Assembly: GCA_038890815.1 (NCBI GenBank)
Contig: JAWAFC010000009.1
Location: 1-49,895 of the forward strand
Direction: 5' to 3'
From: JAWAFC01 sp038890815
GTDB lineage: Archaea > Micrarchaeota > Micrarchaeia > Burarchaeales > JACRGF01
Length of the DNA: 49,895 nt
Part shown: piece after piece, positions 1 to 8,839 of the stretch
How positions within the stretch are numbered: the first letter of the stretch is position 1
Layout of the letters: each line of letters opens with the position of its first letter
Notes under the pieces: model-generated
The model's database searches: none
What the model saw: the letters and a program-made list of their open reading frames with translations, nothing else
What the model was told of the DNA's origin: nothing
Translations under genes and position numbers: made by a program

Positions 1-492
1 ACGCTGCCGCCGTCCATCAGCATAACGCCACCGCTGCCACCCTGCGAGGTCGGCGCCTACTGCACCTCCGATGCGGACTGCTGTGGAGGCAAGTGCATCG
101 GCAACAGGTGCGAGTGCAGGATGACGGGATGCCGGGCAACGCTCGAGTGCTGCACAGGGTACTGCGTGAGAGGGGAATGCATTTCGGCCCCCAGGGCAAT
201 CCTGATAAGCGGGATGAGCGCGCTGCAGAACATCGCACAGCCTGGCAGCGGATGCGCAGGGCTGGTGAGCGCATGCACTTTCGCAGGCTGCTTTGAGCTG
301 TGCAATGGCCTGTGGCTGCTGCTGGTTGTGCTGAGCGGGGTAGCGGGCTGGGCTGCCAGAGGGGAGATGCGCCTCGTGCCGCTCGCGCTCGCGCTTGCCC
401 CGCTGCTCATCGGCATATTCTCCTTCCCATTCGTCGGCATACTGGTGGCAGCCGTAGAAATACTGTTCTTTGCAGCTGCAAAAAGGCTCTGA
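1..492 (+). CDS. C-terminal part of a cysteine-rich, membrane-anchored surface protein (5' end outside window)
   Basis: Frame 1 is open from base 1 to the TGA at 490-492, so the gene enters from the left. The visible 163 residues begin with a Pro-rich linker, then two small modules of the form C-x(5-8)-C-C-x-G-x-C-x(4)-C (for example DADCCGGKCIGNRCEC and TLECCTGYCVRGEC). These look like disulfide-knotted repeats of extracellular proteins. A third Cys-rich stretch (CAGLVSACTFAGCFELC) follows. Three hydrophobic segments close the protein (about residues 102-117, 124-140 and 142-158), ending in a short Lys/Arg tail. Inference: an exported protein whose Cys-rich part faces outside and whose C-terminus anchors it. 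The first in-frame ATG is at 121 but the Cys modules run upstream of it, so that is not the real start. Function unknown. Confidence 0.7.
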   Translation, partial: TLPPSISITPPLPPCEVGAYCTSDADCCGGKCIGNRCECRMTGCRATLECCTGYCVRGECISAPRAILISGMSALQNIAQPGSGCAGLVSACTFAGCFELCNGLWLLLVVLSGVAGWAARGEMRLVPLALALAPLLIGIFSFPFVGILVAAVEILFFAAAKRL

Positions 493-520
493 CCCCCCCC
501 AAGACCCGGTTAACGGAAGT

Positions 521-533
521 ATTATATAATTTC
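521..533 (+). promoter_or_regulatory. TATA promoter of the RNA polymerase operon
   Basis: ATTATATAATTTC is a strong archaeal TATA element in the only non-coding gap before rpoH. A start about 25 nt downstream (near 552) would leave a leader of about 17 nt before the GTG at 569. The T-rich tract just after it may also help end transcription of the upstream gene. Confidence 0.65.
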
Positions 534-568
534 TTCTTTAAAAATAACCTCTACGAGGCCTTCCTCCT

Positions 569-823
569 GTGCCCGGTGGTCTTTTGCCTGAGGAACCAAA
601 CATTCTAGACCACTTTCTTGTCCCAAAGCACGAGATTCTCACAAAAACGGAGGAAGAACGCCTTCTGGCAGAATTCGGCGTGCCAAAGAGCGCGTTGCCC
701 AAAATAAAAGCAGACGACCCGGTAGCCAAGGCCATAGGCGCGAAGGAAGGCGATGTGCTCAGAATAACGCGCATGGATGAGACCGGGAAGAATTTTTACT
801 ACCGTGTAGTCGTGAAAGCATAG
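569..823 (+). CDS. rpoH: RNA polymerase subunit H (RpoH/Rpb5 C-terminal homologue)
   Basis: This 84-residue protein matches archaeal RpoH in length and motif. It has the characteristic LVPKHEIL near residue 17, the LPKIKADDPVAKAIGAKEGD core, and the closing YYRVVVKA strand. RpoH is the jaw subunit, equivalent to the C-terminal domain of eukaryotic Rpb5, and helps hold downstream DNA. The start is GTG at 569. A later TTG at 584 would remove little and cannot be excluded. It leads the polymerase operon, ending 8 nt before rpoB2, which is the classical archaeal order. Confidence 0.95.
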   Translation: MPGGLLPEEPNILDHFLVPKHEILTKTEEERLLAEFGVPKSALPKIKADDPVAKAIGAKEGDVLRITRMDETGKNFYYRVVVKA

Positions 824-831
824 GGGTACAT

Positions 832-2292
832 ATGAGCGCGTTGCTGGAGGCCTACTTCAGAGAAAACCGTCTGGTCAGGCAGCACCTGGAGAGTTACAAC
901 CGCTTCATCGAGACCGGCATTCAGGAAATCGTGGACCGCGTGGGCTACATCGAGCCAAATGTGGAGGGCTATATGCTCAAGTTCGGCAAAGTAAGGCTCG
1001 AGAAGCCCATGGTTGTTGAGGCTGATGGCAGCAGGCGCCAGATAACCCCCATGGAGGCGAGGATGCGCAACCTCACTTATGCCGCGCCCATATTCCTCGA
1101 AATCACACCGGTTATCAATGGCATTGAGCGGCGCATGTACAGCGAGGTTTTCATCGGCGAGCTTCCTGTCATGGTTAAGAGCAAGCTCTGCCATCTTACC
1201 GGACTCAGCAAAGAGGAACTCATCGAGGCGGGCGAGGATCCCGAAGACCCAGGTGGTTATTTCATCATAAATGGAAGCGAGAGGGTTCTCGTGAGCGTGG
1301 AGGATCTGGCACCCAATAGGATTATGGTGAATAGGGAAAAGGAAGGCGCGCTCACCACGGCGAAGGTTTTCAGCACGCGCTTCGGTTTCAGAACGCGGTG
1401 CGTGGTGGAGCGGGCGAGCGATGGCACGCTCACAGTAACTTTCCCAGCTGCGCCAGCAAAGCTCCCCCTCACACCTCTTCTGCGCGCGCTCGGCCTGCAG
1501 TCCAACGAGGACATCGTCAATGCCTTCAGCGCAGTGGCCAAAATTCGTGCCGATGTGCTGCTCAATCTCGAGATGGATGAGACGAAGAACAAGGAAGAGG
1601 CGCTCGAGTACATCGGAAAAAAGGCGGCGCCGGGCCAGGCAAAGGAGTACAGGACAAAACGTGCCGAAATACTCCTCGATACCTACCTTTTGCCGCATCT
1701 CGGGGTCGATCCCAAGGACAGGCTCGCCAAAGCATATTACCTCGTGAAGATGACCGAGAAGGCCATTCAGGTCGCCTACAAAAAAATCCCGCAGGATGAC
1801 AAGGACAACTATGCCAACAAGCGCATCAAGCTCACGGGCAACCTCATGGAGGAGCTTTTCCGGTACGCATTCCAATTCCTCGTCAAGGACATAGCCTATC
1901 AGGTCGAGCGTGCTGCGGCGAGAGGGAGGCGCCTCATCGTGCAGACCATAGTGAGGCCCGATGCGCTCAGCGAACGCATCCGCTACTCCATGGCAACGGG
2001 AAACTGGATTGCGGGCCAGACCGGAGTCAGCCAACTGCTCGACCGCACCAACTATCTCTCCAGCATCTCCCACCTGCGCAGGGTCATCTCGCCACTCTCG
2101 CGCAAGCACCCACATTTCAAGGCCAGGGACCTGCATGGCACGCACTGGGGCAAGCTTTGTCCGAATGAGTCGCCGGAAGGCCCCTCATGCGCGCTTGTCA
2201 AGAACCTCGCCCTGCTGTGCGAGATAACCACGGGCGAGGAAGAAAAGCGCGTTGAGGAGGCAGTGAGGAAGCTGGGTGTGACGATAGAGTGA
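832..2292 (+). CDS. rpoB2: RNA polymerase subunit B'' (N-terminal half of Rpb2)
   Basis: This 486-residue protein forms the protrusion, lobe and fork of the second-largest polymerase subunit. The sequence opens with the Rpb2-like LLEAYFRENRLVRQHLESYN. It contains GGYFIINGSERVLVSVEDLA (about residues 140-160) and ends just after the fork motif HWGKLCPNESPEG and LVKNLALL, as split archaeal B'' subunits do. The remaining Rpb2 domains lie in the next gene, whose ATG follows the stop by 4 nt. The split is therefore a natural gene boundary as in many euryarchaea, not a frameshift. ATG 832 is preceded by a G-rich stretch after rpoH. Confidence 0.97.
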   Translation: MSALLEAYFRENRLVRQHLESYNRFIETGIQEIVDRVGYIEPNVEGYMLKFGKVRLEKPMVVEADGSRRQITPMEARMRNLTYAAPIFLEITPVINGIERRMYSEVFIGELPVMVKSKLCHLTGLSKEELIEAGEDPEDPGGYFIINGSERVLVSVEDLAPNRIMVNREKEGALTTAKVFSTRFGFRTRCVVERASDGTLTVTFPAAPAKLPLTPLLRALGLQSNEDIVNAFSAVAKIRADVLLNLEMDETKNKEEALEYIGKKAAPGQAKEYRTKRAEILLDTYLLPHLGVDPKDRLAKAYYLVKMTEKAIQVAYKKIPQDDKDNYANKRIKLTGNLMEELFRYAFQFLVKDIAYQVERAAARGRRLIVQTIVRPDALSERIRYSMATGNWIAGQTGVSQLLDRTNYLSSISHLRRVISPLSRKHPHFKARDLHGTHWGKLCPNESPEGPSCALVKNLALLCEITTGEEEKRVEEAVRKLGVTIE

Positions 2293-2296
2293 TGGC

Positions 2297-4138
2297 ATGG
2301 CAAAGGAGAAGAAGGAGAAAAAGGCCGGCAAGATAGCCGTGTATCTCAATGGCAGGCTGATAGGGTTCCATCCCAATGGCGAGCAGCTCTACAGGGAACT
2401 CCGAGATAGGCGCAGGGCAGGCCTGGTGCCCATTGAGACGAACTTCGCATTCAACGAGAAGACGGGCGAGTTCCACATAAGTACCGACAGGGGACGGGCC
2501 CGAAGACCCTACATCGTGGTGAACAACGGAAAGCCTGCGCTCACCCAGGAGATGATAGCCAGGCTGGCAAAGCGCGAGCTCGGCTGGTCCGATCTCGTGC
2601 GTTCGGGCGTTATAGAATTTCTTGATGCTGAGGAGGAGGGCGCGCACGCATACGTAGCACAGTCCGAGAAGGAGCTGACGGAGGAGCACACCCACCTGGA
2701 GATAGACCCGGTATCGATTGCCGGCGTGATTGTCGGGCAGCTTCCATTCCCCGAGTACAACTCCTCGCCGCGCATCACCATGGCGTGCGCCATGGCAAAG
2801 CAGTCGCTCGGCCTCTATGCCAGCAACTTCAACCTCCGTATGGACAGCCGCGCCCACCTGCTCTATTACCCACAACAGCCGCTCGTGCAGACGAGCGTGT
2901 ACAACACGCTCAGGTTCGGCGAGCGGCCGGCCGGCCAGAACTTCGTAGTCGCCATAACAAGTTACTTCGGCTACAACATGGGCGATGCCGTAGTGATGAA
3001 CAAGAGCGCGATCGACCGCGCGCTCGCCAGGAGCGTGTTCTATAAGACCTACGAAACCGAGGAGCGCCGCTATCCTGGCGGGCAGAAGGACAAATTTGAG
3101 ATACCACAGCCCACCGTCAGCGGCTATAGGGAGGAGCAGTACTACCGTAACCTCGGTGAGGATGGCATCATATTCCCCGAGGCAGAGGTGAAGGCAAAGG
3201 ATGTGCTGGTGGGCAAGACCTCACCACCGCGCTTTCTCGAGGAAGTCTCGACGTTTGGCATAACTGAGGAGAAGAAGAGGGAGAACAGCGTGACAGTCAA
3301 GAGCGGCGAGGAGGGCGTCGTGGACAGCGTGCTGCTTACCGAATCGCCGAGTGGCAACAAGCTCGTCAAAATCAGGGTACGCTCGATAAAGATACCGGAG
3401 AACGGCGATAAGTTCGCCTCGCGACACGGCCAGAAAGGGGTTATCGGTCTGCTCGTGCCGCAGGAGGACATGCCCTTCACAGAGAGCGGCATCGTGCCCG
3501 ACCTCATCATCAACCCACATGCCATTCCATCGCGAATGACTGCCGGCCACATCCTCGAGATGCTGGGGGGCAAGGCGGCCGCGCTCAGCGGGAAGATTGT
3601 CGATGGTACGATGTTCAGCGGTGACAAAGAGGAGGCATTCAAGCAGACGTTGCAGGCCTATGGTTTCGAGCCGTATGGCAAGGAAACGCTGTACAACGGG
3701 CTGACGGGCGAGCCGCTAACCAGCCAGATCTTCGTGGGCGTCATCTACTATCAGAAGCTCCACCACCTTGTCAGCAACAAGATGCACGTGAGGAGCAGAG
3801 GCCCCGTGCAGCTCCTCACCCACCAGCCCACCGAGGGGCGCGCGAGGGAGGGCGGGCTACGCTTCGGCGAGATGGAGCGCGACTGCCTCATAGGGTATGG
3901 CGCCTCCATGTTGCTCAAGGAGCGCTTGCTCGAGGAGAGCGACAAGACGAGCGAGCTTGTGTGCGGCCGTTGCGGCTCCATCGCCGTGCACGATCACATC
4001 AAGAACCGCGACTACTGTCCACTGTGCGACTCATCCGACCTACACCGCGTGGAGATGAGCTATGCTTTCAAGCTGCTGTTGGATGAGATAAAGGCCATCG
4101 GGATATTCCCGAGGTTGCTGCTCAAGGACAGGGCGTGA
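2297..4138 (+). CDS. rpoB1: RNA polymerase subunit B' (C-terminal half of Rpb2)
   Basis: This 613-residue protein carries Rpb2 external, hybrid-binding, wall and clamp domains. Visible landmarks are VYLNGRLIGFHPNG near the start, the hybrid-binding region GDKFASRHGQKGVIG with its conserved Lys/His residues, and the stretch ending SGIVPDLIINPHAIPSRMT. A zinc site follows near the C-terminus (CGRCG, then CPLC 18 residues later). The protein ends with the Rpb2 anchor-like YAFKLLLDEIKAIGI. ATG 2297 is used rather than the out-of-frame ATG at 2292 that overlaps the B'' stop. It assembles with B'' to form the catalytic core. Confidence 0.97.
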   Translation: MAKEKKEKKAGKIAVYLNGRLIGFHPNGEQLYRELRDRRRAGLVPIETNFAFNEKTGEFHISTDRGRARRPYIVVNNGKPALTQEMIARLAKRELGWSDLVRSGVIEFLDAEEEGAHAYVAQSEKELTEEHTHLEIDPVSIAGVIVGQLPFPEYNSSPRITMACAMAKQSLGLYASNFNLRMDSRAHLLYYPQQPLVQTSVYNTLRFGERPAGQNFVVAITSYFGYNMGDAVVMNKSAIDRALARSVFYKTYETEERRYPGGQKDKFEIPQPTVSGYREEQYYRNLGEDGIIFPEAEVKAKDVLVGKTSPPRFLEEVSTFGITEEKKRENSVTVKSGEEGVVDSVLLTESPSGNKLVKIRVRSIKIPENGDKFASRHGQKGVIGLLVPQEDMPFTESGIVPDLIINPHAIPSRMTAGHILEMLGGKAAALSGKIVDGTMFSGDKEEAFKQTLQAYGFEPYGKETLYNGLTGEPLTSQIFVGVIYYQKLHHLVSNKMHVRSRGPVQLLTHQPTEGRAREGGLRFGEMERDCLIGYGASMLLKERLLEESDKTSELVCGRCGSIAVHDHIKNRDYCPLCDSSDLHRVEMSYAFKLLLDEIKAIGIFPRLLLKDRA

Positions 4139-4142
4139 GGCA

Positions 4143-6656
4143 ATGGTTGTCGAGAAGGTCATCGACAAAATCAAATTCTCGCTGTTCTCGCCAGAGATGA
4201 TAAGGAAGATGAGCGCTGCGAAGATAACGATTCCCGACACCTACAACGAGGATGGCTATCCCATCGACGGTGGGCTTGTCGATCCGCGCATGGGGGTTAT
4301 CGACCCCGGCCTCAAGTGCAAGACATGCGGCGGCAAGATACGCTCATGCAGCGGCCATTTCACGCACATAGAGCTCGTGAGGCCGGTCATCCACCCCGAA
4401 TTCGCCAAAATCATCTATGTGTTGCTCAAGGCTACTTGCCGGGCTTGCAAGCGCCTGCTTGTGACTAAAAAGCAGGTTGATGCCTTTGCCGCCGCGCTTA
4501 CCGAGGAGGAGCGCGCCGAGGAGATTCTCGCCAAGACCAAGAAGGTCACCGTCTGCCCGCACTGCGGCGAAAAGCAGGTCGAGATCAAATTCGAGAAGCC
4601 CACCACATTCTATGCCGGCGAGCGTATGCTGCTCCCCACCGAGATCAGAGATAGCCTGGCCAAGATCCCCGACGAAGACCTGCGCCTGCTGGGGCTGGAC
4701 CCAGAGTACGCGCGCCCAGAATGGATGGTGCTCACCGCGCTGCTCGTGCCGCCCGTAACGGTCAGGCCTTCCATCACGCTCGAGACTGGCGAGAGGTCTG
4801 AGGACGACCTCACCCACAAGCTCGTTGATATCATGCGCATCAACCAGCGATTAGAGGCAAACATCAATGCCGGCGCCCCACAGCTGATCATCGAGGACCT
4901 GTGGGAGCTCCTCCAGTACCATGTCACGACGTATTTCAACAACGAGACCGCCAACATCCCGCCCGCGCGCCACCGCTCCGGCAGGCCGCTCAAGACGCTG
5001 AGCCAGAGGCTCAAGGGCAAGGAGGGACGCTTCCGCTACAACCTGTCAGGCAAGAGGGTGAACTTCAGCGCGCGCACGGTCATCTCGCCCGACCCGAACA
5101 TCAGCATTAACGAGGTCGGCGTGCCCTATGAGGTGGCGGCCGAGCTGACAGTCCCGGTACGCGTCACCGATTGGAACATCGAGGAGTGTAAGAAGCTCAT
5201 TCAGAGGAAGGAGTATCCCCAGGCCGTGTATGTCATCAGCCCGGATGGAAAGAGAAGAAAGATCACCGACAAAAACAGGGAGGAGCTGCTTGCCAGCCTC
5301 ACCGCGGGATGCATCGTGGAGCGCCAGCTCGATAACGGCGACATCTGCCTTTTCAACCGCCAGCCCTCGTTACACCGCATTTCGATCATGGGCCATCACG
5401 TGCGGCTACTGCCCGGCAAGAGCTTCCGCATCAACCTCGCCGTGTGCCCGCCCTACAACGCGGACTTCGATGGGGACGAGATGAACCTGCACGTGCCGCA
5501 GACCGAGGAGGCGCGCGTTGAGGCCGAGGTGCTCATGAAGGTGGAAAATCAGATAATCTCACCGCGCCACGGGCGCGCCATCATCAAGCCCCAGGAGGAC
5601 CATATCTCTGGCATGTTCTTCCTCACGCGCGAGGGGGCCGAGTTCGACAAGGCCGAGGCATGCCAGATCCTCGCGCTTGCGGGCATCACCGAGCTCCCCA
5701 AGCCCACTAAGAAAGGCACATACAGTGGCCGCGCGCTGTTCAGCGCGCTTCTGCCGCGAGACTTCAACCTGACCTGCCGGAGCAAGCTCGGCGAACGCAT
5801 TGTCATAAAAAACGGCGAGCTCGTGTCCGGCACTATTGAGAGCCGCGCTTTTGAAAACGAGATCATAGAGCGCCTTGTGCATCAGTACGGCAGCGAGGTC
5901 GCGCGCAAGTTCATCGACAACAGCACACGTATCGCTCTGTACATAATCACCAAGCATGGCTTCAGCGTCGACTTGAGCAATTACGCGCTGCCCAAGGAAG
6001 CCGAGGCAAAGATAGCCGAAATCCAGCGGGATGCCAAGCGCGAGGTGGATGCGCTCGTGCTCAAATACAAGAACAAGACGCTGGAGCGCCTGCCCGGCAG
6101 GACGCTTAAGGAAACACTCGAAGAGCTGAGCATGGGTGTGCTCTCAAGGGCTAGGGATGCGTGCGGCGCCATAGTCGAGAAGTATCTGGGCGCGGAGAAC
6201 ACAAGCATACGCATGGCAAAAATTGGCGCGCGCGGAAGCATCCTCAACGCCATCCAGATGGCCGCCATGGTGGGCCAGCAGGCGGTCAGGGGCAAACGCA
6301 TCTCCCGCGGCTATCCCAACCGCACGCTGCTGCACTTCAAGAAAGGCGACCTCGGCGCCGAAGCGCGCGGCTTTGTTGTTGGTTGCTTCTGCAAAGGGCT
6401 GTCGCCCACCGAATACTTCTTCCACTCCATGGGAGGCCGTGAGAGCCTCGTGAACACGGCCATCAGAACTGCCAGGAGCGGTTACATGCAGAGGCGCCTC
6501 ATAAACGCCCTGCAGGACCTCGTGGTGAGAGATGACCTGAGCGTGCGCGACAGCCGCGGCGTCATCGTCCAATTCATTTATGGCGGCGATGGCAAGGATG
6601 CAATGAAGGCATCCAAGATAGGCGAGGAGGCCCTCACGGGGCCTGAGAGGGAGTAG
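4143..6656 (+). CDS. rpoA1: RNA polymerase subunit A' (N-terminal two thirds of Rpb1)
   Basis: This 837-residue protein holds the catalytic centre. The Mg-binding motif NADFDGDEMNLHVP spans residues 439-452, with Asp441, Asp443 and Asp445. Two clamp zinc sites are visible at the N-terminus (CKTCGGKIRSCSGH and CRACKR with CPHCG). The lid/rudder region (LSGKRVNFSARTVISPDPN) and the NRQPSLHRISIMGH active-site segment are present. Near the end lies the bridge-helix/funnel stretch GLSPTEYFFHSMGGRESLVN. The protein stops in the usual archaeal split position, with the trigger loop in the following gene. ATG lies 4 nt after rpoB1. Confidence 0.97.
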   Translation: MVVEKVIDKIKFSLFSPEMIRKMSAAKITIPDTYNEDGYPIDGGLVDPRMGVIDPGLKCKTCGGKIRSCSGHFTHIELVRPVIHPEFAKIIYVLLKATCRACKRLLVTKKQVDAFAAALTEEERAEEILAKTKKVTVCPHCGEKQVEIKFEKPTTFYAGERMLLPTEIRDSLAKIPDEDLRLLGLDPEYARPEWMVLTALLVPPVTVRPSITLETGERSEDDLTHKLVDIMRINQRLEANINAGAPQLIIEDLWELLQYHVTTYFNNETANIPPARHRSGRPLKTLSQRLKGKEGRFRYNLSGKRVNFSARTVISPDPNISINEVGVPYEVAAELTVPVRVTDWNIEECKKLIQRKEYPQAVYVISPDGKRRKITDKNREELLASLTAGCIVERQLDNGDICLFNRQPSLHRISIMGHHVRLLPGKSFRINLAVCPPYNADFDGDEMNLHVPQTEEARVEAEVLMKVENQIISPRHGRAIIKPQEDHISGMFFLTREGAEFDKAEACQILALAGITELPKPTKKGTYSGRALFSALLPRDFNLTCRSKLGERIVIKNGELVSGTIESRAFENEIIERLVHQYGSEVARKFIDNSTRIALYIITKHGFSVDLSNYALPKEAEAKIAEIQRDAKREVDALVLKYKNKTLERLPGRTLKETLEELSMGVLSRARDACGAIVEKYLGAENTSIRMAKIGARGSILNAIQMAAMVGQQAVRGKRISRGYPNRTLLHFKKGDLGAEARGFVVGCFCKGLSPTEYFFHSMGGRESLVNTAIRTARSGYMQRRLINALQDLVVRDDLSVRDSRGVIVQFIYGGDGKDAMKASKIGEEALTGPERE

Positions 6657-6657
6657 C

Positions 6658-7668
6658 ATGGCAGAGGGAAAGAAAAGGAATGAAAGCATCGACCCGGGCG
6701 AGGCGGTGGGGGTGGTGGCCGCCCAGAGCATCGGCGAGCCCGGCACGCAAATGACGATGCGCACATTTCACTATGCGGGCGTGGCCGAGCTTGTGCCCAC
6801 GGGCCTGCCGCGCCTCATCGAGATAGTCGATGCGCGCAAGGAGCCGAAGAAGCCCACCATGGACATCTTCCTGACAAAGAGCATTGCCAGAGACGAGAAA
6901 AAGGTGCGCGCCATAGCCGAGGAAATCGAGGAGATCCAGCTCAAAGAAGTCGCCGAGATAGAGGAGGATTTCAAGAAGAAAGAGATCCACATCTCGCTTG
7001 ACGAGAAGGCAGTGCACGAGGAAGGTCTCACCATAACAGAGGTGCAGAACGCCATCAAAGATGCCGCGGGCGAGGGCGTGGAGGCGAGCAGGGGGGAAAT
7101 CAACATAAAAATGAAAGGAGCGACGCTCAGGGCGATCAGGCGCCTCACCAACAAGCTGCGAGAGCTCCATCTCAAGGGGATAAAGGGGATCTCGCGCTCG
7201 ATGGTAACCCGTAACGAAGATGGCGAGTGGTTCATCCGCACGGGCGGGAGCAACCTGCTCGAGGTGCTGCGATGGCCTGGGGTCGATCCCGCGCGCGTCT
7301 ATACCAACGACATAAAGGAAATAGAACGCGTGCTGGGCATTGAGGCAGCCCGCAACGCCATAGTGCGCGAGGTCAAACAGGTTCTCACCATGCAGGGGCT
7401 CGATGTGGACACGCGGCACATCATGTTGCTCGCTGACGCCATGACCATGGATGGCGAGGTTAAGAGCGTGGGGCGCCATGGCCTCAGTGGCGAGAAAGCC
7501 AGCATACTCGCGCGCGCAGCTTTCGAGGAAACCATAAAGCACCTCGTGGCGGCGAGCATCAAGGCTGAGGAAGATAGGCTCGTGGGTGTCACCGAAAACA
7601 TCATCATAGGCCAGACGATCCCGGTTGGCACTGGTCTCGTCAAGCTCAAGATGAAACACCTGGCGTGA
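6658..7668 (+). CDS. rpoA2: RNA polymerase subunit A'' (C-terminal third of Rpb1)
   Basis: This 336-residue protein begins directly in the trigger-loop region (VVAAQSIGEPGTQMTMRTFH, about residues 22-41), continues through the jaw, and ends with the cleft residues of Rpb1 (TIPVGTGLVKLKM). With A' it rebuilds the largest subunit. ATG 6658 is one base after the A' stop, so the two are translationally coupled. A central variable stretch rich in Glu/Lys corresponds to the foot/jaw insertion that differs between archaea. Confidence 0.96.
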   Translation: MAEGKKRNESIDPGEAVGVVAAQSIGEPGTQMTMRTFHYAGVAELVPTGLPRLIEIVDARKEPKKPTMDIFLTKSIARDEKKVRAIAEEIEEIQLKEVAEIEEDFKKKEIHISLDEKAVHEEGLTITEVQNAIKDAAGEGVEASRGEINIKMKGATLRAIRRLTNKLRELHLKGIKGISRSMVTRNEDGEWFIRTGGSNLLEVLRWPGVDPARVYTNDIKEIERVLGIEAARNAIVREVKQVLTMQGLDVDTRHIMLLADAMTMDGEVKSVGRHGLSGEKASILARAAFEETIKHLVAASIKAEEDRLVGVTENIIIGQTIPVGTGLVKLKMKHLA

Positions 7669-7672
7669 TGAG

Positions 7673-7969
7673 ATGGTCGATCTCGCAAAGGCAATCCGCA
7701 TGGCGGTGGATACGGGCAAGGTGGAGTTCGGCACGAGGCGCTCGCTCAAGCTCACCCTACACGGAAAGCCTAAGCTGCTCATCCTCGCGGCAAATGCCCC
7801 GCGCGCCATCCGCGCCTCGCTGGAGAGCAAAGCCAGAGCGGCGGGCGTTCCCGTTAAGGTTTACGAGGGCTCCTCATTGGAGCTCGGCTCGGTGTGCGGA
7901 AAGCCCTATCCAGTGCTGGCGCTTTCCATTCTTGAGCCCGGCAACTCACCCATCCTCGAATCGCTGTGA
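7673..7969 (+). CDS. rpl30e: Ribosomal protein L30e
   Basis: This 98-residue protein has the L7Ae/L30e fold pattern: VDLAKAIRMAVDTGKVEFGTRRSLKL, then a hydrophobic strand (LLILAANAP) and a C-terminal strand with SSLELGSVCGKPYPVLALSI. Its place between rpoA2 and nusA is the standard position of archaeal rpl30e. ATG follows the rpoA2 stop by 4 nt. The last codon and TGA overlap the next ATG (TGATG), which points to coupled translation. Confidence 0.92.
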   Translation: MVDLAKAIRMAVDTGKVEFGTRRSLKLTLHGKPKLLILAANAPRAIRASLESKARAAGVPVKVYEGSSLELGSVCGKPYPVLALSILEPGNSPILESL

Positions 7970-8397
7970 TGCCCTTGTTCAAGCTAAGCAACGAAGAGCT
8001 CAGACTTCTCAGCCTTTTCGAGCGCATGACCGGCACGCCGGCAAAGGATGTTGTGAGCGATGGCCATGCCATTGCCTTCCTCATCCCGGCCGGGCTTATG
8101 GGCCGCGCGATAGGCAAAAAAGGGGCCTCCATACAAAGGGTGCGCAACGCGCTCGGCAAGCCCGTGGTGCTCTTTGAGCATGCCGATTCTCCAGAGGAGT
8201 TCATTCGCAATCTCATCGCGCCCGCGCCCGCAATCAATATAAACATTCAAGAGAAAAACAACATGAAGACAGCCACGGTGCGGATTGACCCCAAGTACAG
8301 GGGGAGTGTTCTCGGAAGGGGCGGGGAGCGCATCAAGCTCGCCCAGGCCCTTTTGCAGAGGCATTTCGGAATCGCCCTCAAGCTCGTCTCGCTGTGA
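7969..8397 (+). CDS. nusA: Archaeal NusA-like transcription factor (two KH domains)
   Basis: This 142-residue protein lacks the bacterial NusA N-terminal and S1 domains and consists of two KH modules. The first has the GxxG loop in GRAIGKKGASIQRVRNALG. The second has a related loop in GSVLGRGGERIKLAQ. Archaeal NusA proteins have this size and position, between L30e and S12. A GTG three bases upstream (7966) is in frame, but ATG 7969, overlapping the L30e stop, is preferred. It probably binds nascent RNA and polymerase. Confidence 0.92.
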   Translation: MPLFKLSNEELRLLSLFERMTGTPAKDVVSDGHAIAFLIPAGLMGRAIGKKGASIQRVRNALGKPVVLFEHADSPEEFIRNLIAPAPAININIQEKNNMKTATVRIDPKYRGSVLGRGGERIKLAQALLQRHFGIALKLVSL

Positions 8398-8400
8398 GGT

Positions 8401-8835
8401 ATGAGTATGGGAAAGGGTGAATTCGCTGGACTCGATCTGTTGCGGAGGCGCAAGCGTCAGCGCTGGCTCAAGAAGTCGTGGGTGAGGAGGGCGCTGCACC
8501 TGAAGGAACGGTACGACCCGCTGGAGGGCGCGCCCATGGCCAAGGGCATTGTCATAGAGAAAAAGGCGCTTGAGCAGAAGCAGCCGCACAGCGGCCTCAT
8601 CAAGTGCGTGCGCGTGCAGCTTGCCAAAAACGGCAAAATCATCACCGCGTTCGTGCCCGGCGATGGCGCCATCAACTTCATCGACGAGCACGATGAGGTG
8701 ATGGTGGAGGGACTGGGCGGCTCGCAGAGGGGCCAGATGGGCAGCATTCCGGGCGTGCGTCACAAGGTCATCGCGGTGAACGGCGTCGCCCTCACCGAGC
8801 TCATCAGCGGGAGGAAGGAAAAGCCGAAGAGATGA
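8401..8835 (+). CDS. rps12: Ribosomal protein S12 (uS12)
   Basis: This 144-residue small-subunit protein monitors decoding. Hallmarks are GLDLLRRRKRQRWLKKSW near the N-terminus, the decoding loop KQPHSGLIKCVRVQL and VPGDGAINFIDEHDEV, and a Lys-rich tail. Archaeal/eukaryotic length and motif usage separate it from bacterial S12. Start ATG 8401 is four bases after the nusA stop. An in-frame ATG at 8407 would shorten it by two residues only. Confidence 0.95.
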   Translation: MSMGKGEFAGLDLLRRRKRQRWLKKSWVRRALHLKERYDPLEGAPMAKGIVIEKKALEQKQPHSGLIKCVRVQLAKNGKIITAFVPGDGAINFIDEHDEVMVEGLGGSQRGQMGSIPGVRHKVIAVNGVALTELISGRKEKPKR

Positions 8836-8839
8836 GGCC

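Noticed and set aside
799..2145. Long open frame on the minus strand opposite rpoB2 (448 codons)
   Set aside because: Shadow of the GC-rich polymerase gene; no recognisable protein, and the plus strand is certain.
2285..2300. Possible frameshift between the two Rpb2 halves
   Set aside because: The break lies at the normal B''/B' split, with separate start and stop codons; likewise A'/A''.
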